From an uncultured Flavobacteriales bacterium (GTDB lineage Bacteria; Bacteroidota; Bacteroidia; Flavobacteriales; Crocinitomicaceae): a stretch of DNA of 64,000 nt. The notes beneath the pieces are model-generated. The model was given only the letters and a program-made list of their open reading frames with translations. It ran no database searches and had not been told where the DNA came from. The stretch is taken from positions 399,110-463,109 of the forward strand of contig CAMLFH010000001.1 in assembly GCA_946479285.1 (NCBI GenBank), given 5' to 3'. The position numbers and the translations under genes were made by a program. Below, piece by piece: positions 52,053 through 61,930 of the stretch (positions are counted from its first letter, which is position 1; each line of letters opens with the position of its first letter).

Positions 52053-53579
52053 TCAACTATGTAATGCCACCAATGTTTTTCCCTGCATTTCCAAAGGAGC
52101 AGCGATGCGCATGCGGTCAAGGATTGTTGGCGCAACATCTGCCAGGATTCCGGAGTTTAATTGAATATGCTCCTGTTGAGTAACCAGAATTACCGGAACG
52201 GGATTCAATGAGTGTGCAGTATTTGGTGATCCGTCTGCATTGAAAGCCACATCTGCGTTACCGTGATCGGCAATGATGATCAGTTCGTAATTTAATTTCA
52301 CAGCCAGCTCCACAATTTCTCCCAGGCAGGAGTCAACAGTTTCAACTGCTTTTAGAATGGCTTCATAAACCCCGGTGTGGCCAACCATATCCGGGTTTGC
52401 AAAGTTCAAACAAAAGAAATCCGGTTCGTCTGTTCTTAATTCCTCCAGGATTCGCTCTTTCACTTCCGGAGCACTCATTTCCGGCTGAAGGTCATAAGTA
52501 GCAACCTTTGGAGATTTTACCAATATGCGGGATTCACCTTTAAATTCTTTTTCTCTTCCCCCGTTAAAGAAGAAAGTAACGTGCGGATATTTCTCCGTTT
52601 CGGCAATGCGCACCTGCGTACGATCCATTTTACTCAAAATTTCACCCAGCGTATTATGCAGGTTGTCTTTTTCGAAGATGACGTGAACGTTTTTGAATTT
52701 TGCATCGTAACGCGTCATAGTGTAATAATCGATTTTCAGAGGATGCATTCCGTATTCGTGGAAAGCCTGCTGAGTTAGTGCCTGACTAATCTCCCGGGGT
52801 CTGTCTGTTCTGAAGTTGAAACAGATTACGATATCTCCGTCCTGGATTCTTCCTTCTCCCGTACTGGTAACAAGCGGTAAAATGAATTCGTCCGTAATGT
52901 CATTTTCATAACTTGATTCGATGGCTTTTGCCGCATTAGAGAAATGGGTTCCAATTCCGTTTACCATTGCATCATACGTTTCTTTGATGCGTTCCCAGCG
53001 GTTATCGCGGTCCATGGCATAATATCTTCCAACGATCGTGGCAATTTTGCCGGTAGTTTGCTCTAAGTGGTCTTCGAGTTTTTCAATGAAGCCTAAACCG
53101 CTTTTAGGATCGCAATCTCTTCCGTCAGTAAATGCATGGACCCAAACATTCTTCAGGTCGTAATTCTTTGCCATATCTAGCAAAGCATGCAAATGTTCCT
53201 GTGAACTGTGAACTCCGCCATTCGAAACCAACCCGATCAGGTGCAGCTTTTTGCCAGTTTTCTGAGCCTTTTCGAAACAGCTAGTCAGAACAGAGTTATT
53301 GAAGAAAGTACCTTCACGAATCGATTTATTGATCCGGGTGAGTTCCTGGTAAACAATCCGACCAGCTCCAATGTTTAAATGACCTACTTCAGAATTTCCC
53401 ATCTGACCTTCAGGAAGTCCAACCTCTTCGCCACTGGCAATTAAAGTATTGTTCGGATATTTCTGAAGCAAAGCGTCCATTACCGGGGTATTTGCGTTGA
53501 AAACCGCGTCTGCTTTTGATTGGTCGCCAAGTCCCCAGCCATCCAAAATTAGTAATCCAACTTTTTGATTATTCATCAT
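52053..53579 (-). CDS. gpmI: 2,3-bisphosphoglycerate-independent phosphoglycerate mutase
   Basis: 508 residues; a second Met gives an alternative start. The enzyme interconverts 3- and 2-phosphoglycerate in glycolysis using two Mn ions. LLILDGWGLGDQSKADAVF at the N-terminus holds the first metal aspartate. MGNSEVGHLNIGAGRIVYQ near residue 60 holds the serine nucleophile. HAFTDGRDCDPKSG, GRYYAMDRDNRW and the C-terminal NFANPDMVGHTG with IIADHGNADV complete the set. It is the last gene of a purF/histidine kinase/gpmI unit and overlaps the kinase by 11 nt. Confidence 0.97.
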   Translation of the reverse strand: MMNNQKVGLLILDGWGLGDQSKADAVFNANTPVMDALLQKYPNNTLIASGEEVGLPEGQMGNSEVGHLNIGAGRIVYQELTRINKSIREGTFFNNSVLTSCFEKAQKTGKKLHLIGLVSNGGVHSSQEHLHALLDMAKNYDLKNVWVHAFTDGRDCDPKSGLGFIEKLEDHLEQTTGKIATIVGRYYAMDRDNRWERIKETYDAMVNGIGTHFSNAAKAIESSYENDITDEFILPLVTSTGEGRIQDGDIVICFNFRTDRPREISQALTQQAFHEYGMHPLKIDYYTMTRYDAKFKNVHVIFEKDNLHNTLGEILSKMDRTQVRIAETEKYPHVTFFFNGGREKEFKGESRILVKSPKVATYDLQPEMSAPEVKERILEELRTDEPDFFCLNFANPDMVGHTGVYEAILKAVETVDSCLGEIVELAVKLNYELIIIADHGNADVAFNADGSPNTAHSLNPVPVILVTQQEHIQLNSGILADVAPTILDRMRIAAPLEMQGKTLVALHS

Positions 53580-54474
53580 AAGGCATTTGTATTTGGAAAC
53601 ATGCCCCTGGCCCGTCTACTTTGACCAGGCGTAGATTTCCACCTAAGGTACGGGCGCATTCTTTGGCGATAAACAAGCCAAGTCCGGTTCCTTTGGTGCT
53701 TCGTGTTTCCTCGTTCTCTAAACGATTGAATTTTTTAAATAAAAGATCTTGCTGTTCGAATGGAATTCCTTTTCCGTAGTCGCGGATCTCAATTGAAATA
53801 ATTTGATCATTCTCTTTGTAAACAGTTACATCCAGTCCTTTTTCCGTGTAACCATATTTGAATCCGTTTTCAATAAGATTATTCAAAATATTGGTAAAAA
53901 TGAGCGGATCTGTTTCCAGTTGAATGTCCTCAAAGTCATTCATTCGGATCGAAATGTTGAAGCGTTTCTCCTGGATAACGATCACATAATGCAGGAATTC
54001 TTTTAAAGAAATGGTCGTCATCAGGCGCGGCAGGGCTTGCTGCTCCAGCCTGGAAGCGGTCAGGATTTGTTCTACCAGCGTTTCCAGCCTGCTTGATTCA
54101 TCGAGTGCTTTTTGGATCAATTCAATTTGCTTCTCAGCACTTAATTTGTGCTTTTGAATGGTTTGCAGGTAAAGTTTAGTGGCAGCAAGGGGTGTTTTTA
54201 GCTCATGAGTAACGGACAGCATGAAATTGTTTTGCTGACGAGCTATCTGGATTTCCTTTTTAATGGAACGTTTGATCTTCCAAAGCCCGAAAAGTAATAA
54301 TATCAGGAAGACAGATCCTTCCCCGATTATCATAACGATCCGTTTATTAATGGCCTGATCTGTGTGCTGAGACGCACGGGTTAGATCAATAAGATGATAC
54401 CCCCACCAAAGGAATTGAATCAGTACATAAGCACCCAGCAAGTATACAAAAACTGTTGTGGGTTTTTTAAGCAT
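53569..54474 (-). CDS. Sensor histidine kinase without adjacent response regulator
   Basis: 301 residues. Two membrane helices (about 9-25 and 46-66) bracket a very short loop, so there is almost no extracytoplasmic sensor. The H-box is SVTHELKTPLAATKLYLQT with His90. The ATPase domain has NNLIENGFKYGYTEKG (N-box), IRDYGKGIPFEQQDLLFKKF (G1/F) and STKGTGLGLFIAKECA (G2). It is wedged between purF (3-nt gap) and gpmI (11-nt overlap). The signal is probably membrane or internal. The partner regulator is not in the window. Confidence 0.92.
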   Translation of the reverse strand: MLKKPTTVFVYLLGAYVLIQFLWWGYHLIDLTRASQHTDQAINKRIVMIIGEGSVFLILLLFGLWKIKRSIKKEIQIARQQNNFMLSVTHELKTPLAATKLYLQTIQKHKLSAEKQIELIQKALDESSRLETLVEQILTASRLEQQALPRLMTTISLKEFLHYVIVIQEKRFNISIRMNDFEDIQLETDPLIFTNILNNLIENGFKYGYTEKGLDVTVYKENDQIISIEIRDYGKGIPFEQQDLLFKKFNRLENEETRSTKGTGLGLFIAKECARTLGGNLRLVKVDGPGACFQIQMPYDE

Positions 54475-54477
54475 TTC

Positions 54478-56379
54478 TTAATAAGCTCGTTCGTTTTTGC
54501 CTTCAATATAATTAATAAAAGCTTTGTTCACGACTTTATTTCCTCCCGGAGTAGGGTAGTTTCCTGTGAAATACCAATCACCCGTATTTCCCGGACAAGC
54601 TCTGTGCAGATCTTCTACTGTTTGATAAACGATATTCACTTCTGCTTTGATGTTTTCCGGAGTGAGCATTTTTGCAATTTGTGCAGAGATTTCTTCTGGT
54701 GTAAAAGGAGCGTAAATCTCCTTCACGTAATTCACTATTTGCTCTTTGGGTAATTTTTCCTGCTCTTTTGATTTGCGGTAACAAGCATCAATAATGTGTT
54801 GTCTGCCACTTTCTTTCAATAAGGTAATTGCGGCATCGAAAGCAATGAAATCACCCATTTTTGCCATGTCAATTCCGTAACAATCCGGGTAGCGGATTTG
54901 AGGAGCTGAGGAAACAACCACGATGCGTTTTGGTTCCAATCGATCCAGGATGCGTAAAATGGATTGCTTTAAGGTTGTTCCGCGTACAATACTGTCGTCG
55001 ATCACTACCAGATTGTCTTTTCCGCGAACTACAGATCCGTAAGTGATATCGTAAACCTGGGCAACCATGTCGTCACGAGCATCATCTTGTGTAATGAAGG
55101 TACGTGCCTTGGCGTCTTTGATCGCGATCTTTTCGATACGCGCTCTGCGGTTCAGGATCTCTTTCAATTGTTCCGGGCTTGGTTTCCCGTCGATAGCCAG
55201 TAACTGCTCGTATTTTTGTTCGTTCAGATAATCTTCCAATCCTTTGATCATTCCGTAAAAACTACCCTCGGCAGTATTTGGAATAAAGGAGAAAACGGAA
55301 TTGTCCAAATCGTGATCAATTGTTTTTAATACATTCGGAACTACAAAACGACCCAGGTTCTTACGCTCTTCGTAGATATCGTAATCATTTCCACGGGAGA
55401 AGTAAATGCGCTCAAAAGAACATTTTGCAGGTGCTTTCGGAGCATTGATCTCCACTTCAGAAACGGTTCCGTTTTTCTTGATGATCAAGGCATGTCCCGG
55501 AGTTAGTTCCCTGATATCGTCGTATTTTAAATTGAAAGCTGTTTGAATAACCGGTCTTTCGGACGCAACTACACAAACTTCTTCGTCTTCGTAATAAAAT
55601 GCAGGTCTGATCCCGTTTGGATCTCTTAATACAAAAGCATCTCCATGACCAAATAATCCGGCCATTGCGTATCCTCCGTCCCAAACTTCCGAAGACTGTT
55701 TCAGAATTTGTTGAATATCAATGTTTTCGGCAATTTTCTTATAAATATCATGGCTGTTGTAGCCCAGGGACTGGTACTTTTGAGCCATTTCATCATTCGC
55801 AACGTCTAAGAAATGTCCTATTTTTTCTAAAACGGTTACGGTATCTGATTTTTCTTTCGGATGCTGGCCAATTTCTAATAGTACCTCGAATAATTCGTCT
55901 ACATTGGTCAGATTAAAATTCCCGGCAACAACCAGGTTTCGGGTGATCCAATTGTTTTGTCTTAAGAACGGATGACAACTCTCGATTGAATTCCTACCGA
56001 AGGTTCCGTATCTCAAATGACCTAAAAACAATTCTCCTGTAAATCCCGCATGCTTTTTCAGATAATCAACATCTTTCAATAATTCGGGATTTTCTTCCCC
56101 AATCTCGTAAAAACGTTTGTTGATGTGATCAAAGATATCCTGGATGGGTTTCGGATCGATGCTTCGGTAGCGCGAAATATAACGCTCGCCGGGTTCCATG
56201 TCTAGCTTAATGTTTGCAACCCCTGCACCGTCTTGTCCACGATTGTGCTGCTTTTCCATTAAAAGATGAAGCTTGTTTAAACCATAAAAAGCCGTTCCGT
56301 ATTTATCTACATAATACTGTAATGGCTTTTTTAATCGAATGAGTGCGATTCCGCATTCATGTTTAATTGCATCGCTCAT
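54478..56379 (-). CDS. purF: Amidophosphoribosyltransferase, long Bacteroidota form
   Basis: 633 residues from the ATG at 56379, against roughly 470-510 in most bacteria. It makes 5-phosphoribosylamine from PRPP and glutamine, the first step of purine synthesis. The glutaminase nucleophile is Cys9 in KHECGIALIRLKKP, so eight residues must be removed or tolerated. MEKQHNRGQDGAG and GHLRYGTFGRNSIESCHPF are glutaminase motifs. The PRPP loop is VVIDDSIVRGTTLKQSILRIL near residue 460. It is the first gene of a unit with a histidine kinase and gpmI. Confidence 0.93.
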   Translation of the reverse strand: MSDAIKHECGIALIRLKKPLQYYVDKYGTAFYGLNKLHLLMEKQHNRGQDGAGVANIKLDMEPGERYISRYRSIDPKPIQDIFDHINKRFYEIGEENPELLKDVDYLKKHAGFTGELFLGHLRYGTFGRNSIESCHPFLRQNNWITRNLVVAGNFNLTNVDELFEVLLEIGQHPKEKSDTVTVLEKIGHFLDVANDEMAQKYQSLGYNSHDIYKKIAENIDIQQILKQSSEVWDGGYAMAGLFGHGDAFVLRDPNGIRPAFYYEDEEVCVVASERPVIQTAFNLKYDDIRELTPGHALIIKKNGTVSEVEINAPKAPAKCSFERIYFSRGNDYDIYEERKNLGRFVVPNVLKTIDHDLDNSVFSFIPNTAEGSFYGMIKGLEDYLNEQKYEQLLAIDGKPSPEQLKEILNRRARIEKIAIKDAKARTFITQDDARDDMVAQVYDITYGSVVRGKDNLVVIDDSIVRGTTLKQSILRILDRLEPKRIVVVSSAPQIRYPDCYGIDMAKMGDFIAFDAAITLLKESGRQHIIDACYRKSKEQEKLPKEQIVNYVKEIYAPFTPEEISAQIAKMLTPENIKAEVNIVYQTVEDLHRACPGNTGDWYFTGNYPTPGGNKVVNKAFINYIEGKNERAY

Positions 56380-56398
56380 GGGCATCAAAAATGAGCTG

Positions 56399-56406
56399 CA
56401 AAGTTA
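56399..56406 (-). promoter_or_regulatory. -7 box of purF
   Basis: TAACTTTG on the minus strand is an exact TAnnTTTG match, 19 nt before the ATG. No clear -33 box is seen. Confidence 0.5.
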
Positions 56407-56549
56407 CGGAATCTAAATCGATTCAGGGAAGAAATGTTCAACCAAAAAACAACTTTTTATTGATATCTTAGTCTTAGTATTTAGAAGGCTGATTCTTCCT
56501 GTTTTAGCTTCTTTTAACTTAGGTGTATACTTTTTTGTAAATTAGATTT

Positions 56550-59500
56550 ATGTCTAGACTGATGTTGGTATTCCTGCTAATGATTTCGTGTGCTGTTTTG
56601 GCACAGGAATCGTCTGTGACCATGCGCCCCAATCGCGGTCAGTGGGATTCCAGGATTGATTACACAATCGGACTTCAGAGTGGAAATATGTACCTCGAAC
56701 AAACCGGGTTTACGTATTTGTTCTACCAATTTAACGGACATGATCACGACGGGGCCTCTCACCAGGAAGAAGAAATGAAGGGGTATTGTGTCAAATCTGT
56801 CTTTTTGAATGCACAAAAATCAACTTCTATTGCCGAATCCAAACAAAAAAGTCATTACCGCAATTATTTCCTGGGATCCGATAAGAATAACTGGAAATCA
56901 AAAATCTACGATGTTCAGGAAGTTAAATATGCCCGGAAATATCCGAATATTGATCTCTTGATCTCTACTGAAAATGAACAAGCTAAGTATTCATGGATTG
57001 TACTTCCGGAGGGAAATATAAACGATATCCAATGGCGGTATGACGGAGCAAAAGATGCCAGGATCCTTTCGTCAGGAGAATTGCGGGTTGACCATGGATT
57101 AGGACATTTTATCGAAGGGAAACCAATTGCCTGGAAACTGAAGAACGGAAGAAAGATTCCGTTAAAAGTAAGTTATCAGTTGATTGATGAGGTTTTTTCT
57201 TTTGATATCAAAGGTGTAGACGGAAGTTCGGATACGATTGTCATTGATCCGTCACTCACTTTTTCTTCTTTTACAGGATCTCTTTCTGATAACTGGGGCT
57301 TTACTGCTGCTCCGGATCCACAGGGAAATCTTTACGCAGGCGGAATTGTCTTTGGGAGCGGATATCCGGTAACAACCGGAGTAATAGATCAAATATTCAA
57401 CGGAGGAACTCCTACGGACGGTGCACCTACCACAAGTCCTTTAAGCCACGGGTTTGATGTGGGGATTTCAAAGTTCAACAGTTTGGGTACCGCATTTATC
57501 TTCTCAACTTATATCGGTGGTGCAGGGAATGAAACCCCGCATTCCATTGTTTCTGACGACCAGGGAAATATGTACCTGCTTGGTGTGACTTCCTCGGCAA
57601 ATTTCCCAACATCCACACTAACTTATCAAAACTCATTTAACGGCGGGGCCACAGTAAGTCCGGACAACTTAAAGTTTACCGGTTCAGATATTTATGTGCT
57701 TGAATTGAATCCCACAGGAACAGCTTTGATTGCTTCTACCTATTTGGGAGGAACCGGAAACGACGGGATGAATTTCGGGACGCTGCAGTATAATTATGGA
57801 GATAATTTTAGAGGTGAGATCATTGTAGATCAAAATTTCGTTTATTTCTCCAGTGTGACCCAATCCGCTAATTTTCCGATGGTCAATCCAAGCCAGGCAA
57901 CACTTAACGGCACACAGGATGCAGTAGTGGTTAAAATGACTAAAAACCTTGCAACGGTTGTTTGGTCCACTTATTACGGAGGATCGATGGATGAAACCGG
58001 AAATGGAATTGCACTTTCAGGAAATGGGAGTTTGTATGTTGCCGGCGGAACCAATTCAACCAGTCTGAATTTAGGAGCAGGCGGCTGGGATGCAAGTTAT
58101 AACTCCGGAAGAGATGGATATGTTGCCCGATTTAATGTGCTAACCGGTGCACTAATGAATGGAAGTTTTATCGGAACCCCAGATTACGATCAAAGTTATT
58201 TTGTACAGGTCGATGACGATGACGACGTATATGTATTGGGGCAAACGGCAGGTAACTGGGCAATTTCTCCCGGTCGTTACGGGAACCCAAATTCCGGTCA
58301 GTTCATTATGAAATTTAACCCGGATTTAACTACTCAACAATGGGTCACAACTATTGGTGCAGGTTCCGGGAATATTGAAATTTCCCCGACAGCATTTTTG
58401 GTGTCGAATTGCAAAGATATTTACCTTTCAGGCTGGGGGGGAACGGTTAATTTCCAGAACAGCCAGGCCACAACCAGTTCGTCGAATAATTTTCCGGTTA
58501 GTACGGATGCTTTTCAACCTACTACTAATGGGAGTAATTTCTGGATCGCTGTTTTGAATGAAAATGCTTCCGGGTTGAAATATGCAACTTATATCGGTGG
58601 TTCAAGTTCTTCCTATAACCACGTGGATGGAGGAACCAGTCGTTTTGATAAGAATGGAAATATTTATCACGCAGTTTGTGGAGCATGTGGCAGTAATAAT
58701 TTTGGGTTTACAACTACTCCGGGTGTAATTGGTCCGCAGAATTTAAGTGCCAACTGTAATCTGGCCGCCTTTAAATTCGAATTGAATACGATTGAAGCTG
58801 TTGTGGCCACACCCGATCCATTGATTTGTTTACCGGATCCGGTTGTTTTCAATAATAACAGTGCAAACGGAAATGAGTTTGAATGGCATTTTGGTGATGG
58901 TGCATCTTCCACACAGGTCAATCCGTCACATTTATACAGCGGTCCCGGGCAATATACCGTTACGCTGATAGTAAGAGATACAACCATGTGTTACAGTCCG
59001 GACACGGTTCAATTCATTGTGAATATCGGAGATTTTAACGGTGGAATTGTTAATCCTATCGCGCAGACCTGTGCAAATGTTCCGGTTCAGATGGAAGCTT
59101 TCGGAGGATCTGTTTATCATTGGGAGCCAGCCCAGTTCTTCAATAATCCCAACATTTCTGACCCGATGGTTACCGTAAATCAAAACACGGCGATCTATTG
59201 TATTATTTCAGACAGCTGCGGAATCGATACTGTTTATGCTCAGGTCAATGTTTTAGCCGGAGCTTTGGATATTTCGAGTGATACGGCTATTTGTATTGGA
59301 AATTCGGTAAACCTGTTTGCAAACGGTGTGACTCAAATTTCATGGAATCCGGCAACTTACCTGGATAATCCTTCGAGTTTAACACCGGTTTCAACGCCGC
59401 TGCAATCGATCACATACACAGCTTCCGGAACTACTTCCGATGGTTGTCAGTTGACAGCATCCGTTCACATTCATGTGGATACCGCCATGCCGCAACCTGT

Positions 59501-60446
59501 GATGCCGGATTCTTTGATCTATTGCCTCGGCGCTTCGGGAGTTGTCCAGGTTTCCGGTGCAACTTCTTACAATTGGTCACCGCAAACGGATATTACTCCT
59601 GTGACCGGACCTGTAGTAACGATCAATACCCAAACGAATCATTATTACTACTGTGATTTTTCAAATGCCTGCGGACTGGTTCGCGACAGCATCTTTGTAG
59701 AAATTAATATGGCGAGTATACTGGCCGGAAACGATACCACGGTTTGTCCGGGAGAACTGGCAACAATTCACGCTTCGGGTGGTGTTTCTTATTCCTGGTC
59801 ACCGGCTCCTTATGGATTTTTGCAGGCGAATGGATCATCGGTACAGGTGAAACCTGCTGTATCCACAACTTATGTGGTTGTAGGAACAGATCAATACGGA
59901 TGTTCGGATACGGCATCTGTGCGGGTCAATTTATTCCCTAAGCCTTTTGTGCAGACCAACCCGGATGTATATGCCATTTTTGGTGAAATCGTTCAGTTGA
60001 ATGCAACATCTAATACTGCCATTAGTTATGTGTGGAGCCCGGAGGAATATTTATCCTGCAATGTTTGTCAGAATCCGGTTACACAACCCGATAAACCAAT
60101 GGTTTTTACGGTTACGGTATACGATATCAATGGCTGTTCTGCTTCTGATATCGTTCGTATTTATTACGATGCAATCATTTATGTTCCGAATACCTTTACA
60201 CCAAACCAGAATGGTACCAATGAAACGTTTTTTGCGCTTGGAGTGAATATTCGGGATTTCCACCTGGAGATCTTTAACCGCTGGGGAGAATTGATCTATA
60301 CCGGCGATGCTTTATCACTGATGTGGGATGGAACTTATGCAGGTTTGCCTTCTCCGGACGGAGTTTATACCTGGAAAATCGAATACGGTGAAATGTGGAC
60401 TGACGAAAGACATCAGATCGTGGGTCACGTTAATTTACTGCGCTAA
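56550..60446 (+). CDS. Large T9SS type B surface protein with SBBP, PKD and Ig-like repeats
   Basis: 1298 residues with a signal peptide ending AVLAQ. Residues about 25-225 match the N-terminal domain often found ahead of SBBP proteins (RPNRGQWDSRIDYTIGLQ, YRNYFLGSDKNNWKSKI). Residues about 235-750 hold SBBP beta-propeller-type repeats such as STYIGGAGNETPHSIVSDDQ and STYYGGSMDETGNGIALSG. A PKD domain lies near 770 (FEWHFGDGASSTQVNPSHLY), followed by several Ig-like units with SYSWSPA/SYNWSPQ. The last 90 residues form a type B sorting domain (VPNTFTPNQNGTNETFFALG, IFNRWGELIYTG, SPDGVYTWKIEY). Secreted surface or matrix protein. Confidence 0.92.
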   Translation: MSRLMLVFLLMISCAVLAQESSVTMRPNRGQWDSRIDYTIGLQSGNMYLEQTGFTYLFYQFNGHDHDGASHQEEEMKGYCVKSVFLNAQKSTSIAESKQKSHYRNYFLGSDKNNWKSKIYDVQEVKYARKYPNIDLLISTENEQAKYSWIVLPEGNINDIQWRYDGAKDARILSSGELRVDHGLGHFIEGKPIAWKLKNGRKIPLKVSYQLIDEVFSFDIKGVDGSSDTIVIDPSLTFSSFTGSLSDNWGFTAAPDPQGNLYAGGIVFGSGYPVTTGVIDQIFNGGTPTDGAPTTSPLSHGFDVGISKFNSLGTAFIFSTYIGGAGNETPHSIVSDDQGNMYLLGVTSSANFPTSTLTYQNSFNGGATVSPDNLKFTGSDIYVLELNPTGTALIASTYLGGTGNDGMNFGTLQYNYGDNFRGEIIVDQNFVYFSSVTQSANFPMVNPSQATLNGTQDAVVVKMTKNLATVVWSTYYGGSMDETGNGIALSGNGSLYVAGGTNSTSLNLGAGGWDASYNSGRDGYVARFNVLTGALMNGSFIGTPDYDQSYFVQVDDDDDVYVLGQTAGNWAISPGRYGNPNSGQFIMKFNPDLTTQQWVTTIGAGSGNIEISPTAFLVSNCKDIYLSGWGGTVNFQNSQATTSSSNNFPVSTDAFQPTTNGSNFWIAVLNENASGLKYATYIGGSSSSYNHVDGGTSRFDKNGNIYHAVCGACGSNNFGFTTTPGVIGPQNLSANCNLAAFKFELNTIEAVVATPDPLICLPDPVVFNNNSANGNEFEWHFGDGASSTQVNPSHLYSGPGQYTVTLIVRDTTMCYSPDTVQFIVNIGDFNGGIVNPIAQTCANVPVQMEAFGGSVYHWEPAQFFNNPNISDPMVTVNQNTAIYCIISDSCGIDTVYAQVNVLAGALDISSDTAICIGNSVNLFANGVTQISWNPATYLDNPSSLTPVSTPLQSITYTASGTTSDGCQLTASVHIHVDTAMPQPVMPDSLIYCLGASGVVQVSGATSYNWSPQTDITPVTGPVVTINTQTNHYYYCDFSNACGLVRDSIFVEINMASILAGNDTTVCPGELATIHASGGVSYSWSPAPYGFLQANGSSVQVKPAVSTTYVVVGTDQYGCSDTASVRVNLFPKPFVQTNPDVYAIFGEIVQLNATSNTAISYVWSPEEYLSCNVCQNPVTQPDKPMVFTVTVYDINGCSASDIVRIYYDAIIYVPNTFTPNQNGTNETFFALGVNIRDFHLEIFNRWGELIYTGDALSLMWDGTYAGLPSPDGVYTWKIEYGEMWTDERHQIVGHVNLLR

Positions 60447-60462
60447 GCTTTCGGTTGAAAGC
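60447..60462. terminator. Small hairpin between converging genes
   Basis: GCTTTC-GGTT-GAAAGC forms a compact 6-bp stem in the 33-bp gap between the T9SS protein and mtaB. Weak T-run; function as terminator is tentative. Confidence 0.4.
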
Positions 60463-60479
60463 CTTCAAACAGTGTCATC

Positions 60480-61832
60480 TCAGATGAATTCACATTTTAG
60501 TACACCGTCCCGATCAATTTCCGTGAGCTGCACCGTTTGCATTTGATTGACCAATTCAGGATTGAAAGGCGTTTTGACCTTCACGTAATTTTCGGTGAAA
60601 CCATACATGATTCCTTCGTCTTCTTCCGCTTCAAACAAAACAGTTCTTTTGGAACCAACCTGTGATTCATAAAAAGCACGTTTCTTCTTATCAGAAAGAA
60701 TATGAAGCTGTTTGCTTCGCTGAGCCCTGATTTGGTTTGGAACCGGTTCTCCCAGTTTAGCAGCGGTAGTATTTGCGCGTTCCGAATAGGTGAAAACATG
60801 CAAATAAGAAACATCCAAATCTTTGAGGAAGTCAACGGTTTCCAAAAACTCTTCGTCCGTTTCCCCGGGGAATCCTACAATAACGTCTACACCGATTGCA
60901 CAGTCGGGGCGCAGTTTTTTAATATGCTGAACACGTTCTACATACAGTTCGCGCAAATATTTCCGACGCATGGCTTTTAGTAAGCGGTTGCTTCCGGATT
61001 GAAGCGGAATGTGGAAATGCGGAACGAATCGTTTTGAATTTTCAAGGGTAAATTGAATGATCTCGTCGCTCAACAGGTTCGGTTCTATGGAAGAAATGCG
61101 GTAACGGTCAATTCCGTTTACCTGGTCGAGGGCTTTCACTAATTCGAAAAAATTCTCATCTTCTCCCTGCCCGAAATCACCAATATTAACTCCTGTAAGG
61201 ACCACTTCTTTGATGTTGGTATCCGCAATTTTCTGCGCTTCAACCACTGTTTCGGAAATACTGGCGTTGCGGCTTTTCCCGCGTGCCAAAGGAATGGTGC
61301 AAAAAGTACAGAAGTAATCACAGCCATCCTGAACCTTTAGGAATGAGCGCGTACGATCACCCATGGAATGAGAAGGAATAAAACTCGTAGTTTGTTTGAT
61401 ATTCTCAAACTTCACCACTGCCTGTTGTCCGTCCTCACCCGTTTGAGAGCGATCAGTCGCGACTGATCGGCTGCGGGTCTCGTTCTCCAATTCCTCCAGG
61501 TGTTCTACAATATTGAACTTCTCATTGGCACCCAAAACTAGGGAAACTCCTGGGATTTGTGCAATTTCAGTTGGTTTCAACTGGGCATAACAACCAATAA
61601 TTGCAATATAAACCTCCGGATTGATTTTTTTAGCCCGTCTCACCAATTGCTTACATTTTTTGTCCGCATTTTCGGTAACAGAGCAGGTGTTTATCACCAG
61701 AATGTCAGGTGTTTCTTCAAAGTCCACCTTTGCAAAACCTGCGTTTTCAAAAAGTCGGGAAATGGTAGATGTCTCTGAGAAATTCAGTTTACATCCAAGG
61801 GTATAAAAAGCGACTTTTTTGAACTGTTGCAT
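60480..61832 (-). CDS. mtaB: tRNA t6A37 methylthiotransferase MtaB
   Basis: 450 residues. MtaB adds a methylthio group to t6A37 of ANN-decoding tRNAs. The N-terminal cluster ligands are in YTLGCKLNFSETSTI, VINTCSVTENADKKC and IGCYAQLKP. The radical-SAM motif is VQDGCDYFCTFCTIPLARGKSR near residue 190. A TRAM domain closes the protein (YVKVKTPFNPELV). The variable linker before the radical-SAM core (residues about 120-145) includes RSRSVATDRSQTGEDG, coded by a perfect DNA palindrome; the reading frame is kept. Confidence 0.95.
   Translation of the reverse strand: MQQFKKVAFYTLGCKLNFSETSTISRLFENAGFAKVDFEETPDILVINTCSVTENADKKCKQLVRRAKKINPEVYIAIIGCYAQLKPTEIAQIPGVSLVLGANEKFNIVEHLEELENETRSRSVATDRSQTGEDGQQAVVKFENIKQTTSFIPSHSMGDRTRSFLKVQDGCDYFCTFCTIPLARGKSRNASISETVVEAQKIADTNIKEVVLTGVNIGDFGQGEDENFFELVKALDQVNGIDRYRISSIEPNLLSDEIIQFTLENSKRFVPHFHIPLQSGSNRLLKAMRRKYLRELYVERVQHIKKLRPDCAIGVDVIVGFPGETDEEFLETVDFLKDLDVSYLHVFTYSERANTTAAKLGEPVPNQIRAQRSKQLHILSDKKKRAFYESQVGSKRTVLFEAEEDEGIMYGFTENYVKVKTPFNPELVNQMQTVQLTEIDRDGVLKCEFI
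61450..61469. repeat. 20-bp perfect palindrome inside mtaB
   Basis: CGATCAGTCGCGACTGATCG is self-complementary over 20 bp and lies in the linker-coding part of mtaB. Flanking GAGAG and GGGTCTC extend the symmetry loosely. It looks like an inserted palindromic repeat tolerated in frame. Confidence 0.8.
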
Positions 61833-61853
61833 TTTTTTGCAGAATTGAGGCTA

Positions 61854-61883
61854 CAAAGATAGACATTTTCAGGTCTGCACAAA
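61854..61883 (-). promoter_or_regulatory. Canonical Bacteroidota promoter of mtaB
   Basis: On the minus strand TTTG (61880-61883), an 18-bp spacer and TATCTTTG (61854-61861) match both consensus boxes exactly. The ATG is 21 nt downstream. Confidence 0.7.
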
Positions 61884-61904
61884 AATACCCGTGTAACTAA
61901 TCGT

Positions 61905-61912
61905 TATATTTG
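61905..61912 (+). promoter_or_regulatory. -7 box of cdd
   Basis: TATATTTG is an exact -7 match 18 nt before the cdd ATG; it is divergent from the mtaB promoter with about 21 bp between them. No -33 box is clear. Confidence 0.5.
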
Positions 61913-61930
61913 TTTAGACGATACCAAAGC

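Noticed and set aside
54478..56379. purF start thought to be wrong because the catalytic cysteine is at position 9
   Set aside because: No start codon lies immediately before the cysteine (residues are His-Glu-Cys); a short leader is compatible with known processed forms and, as I recall, with the long Bacteroidota form.
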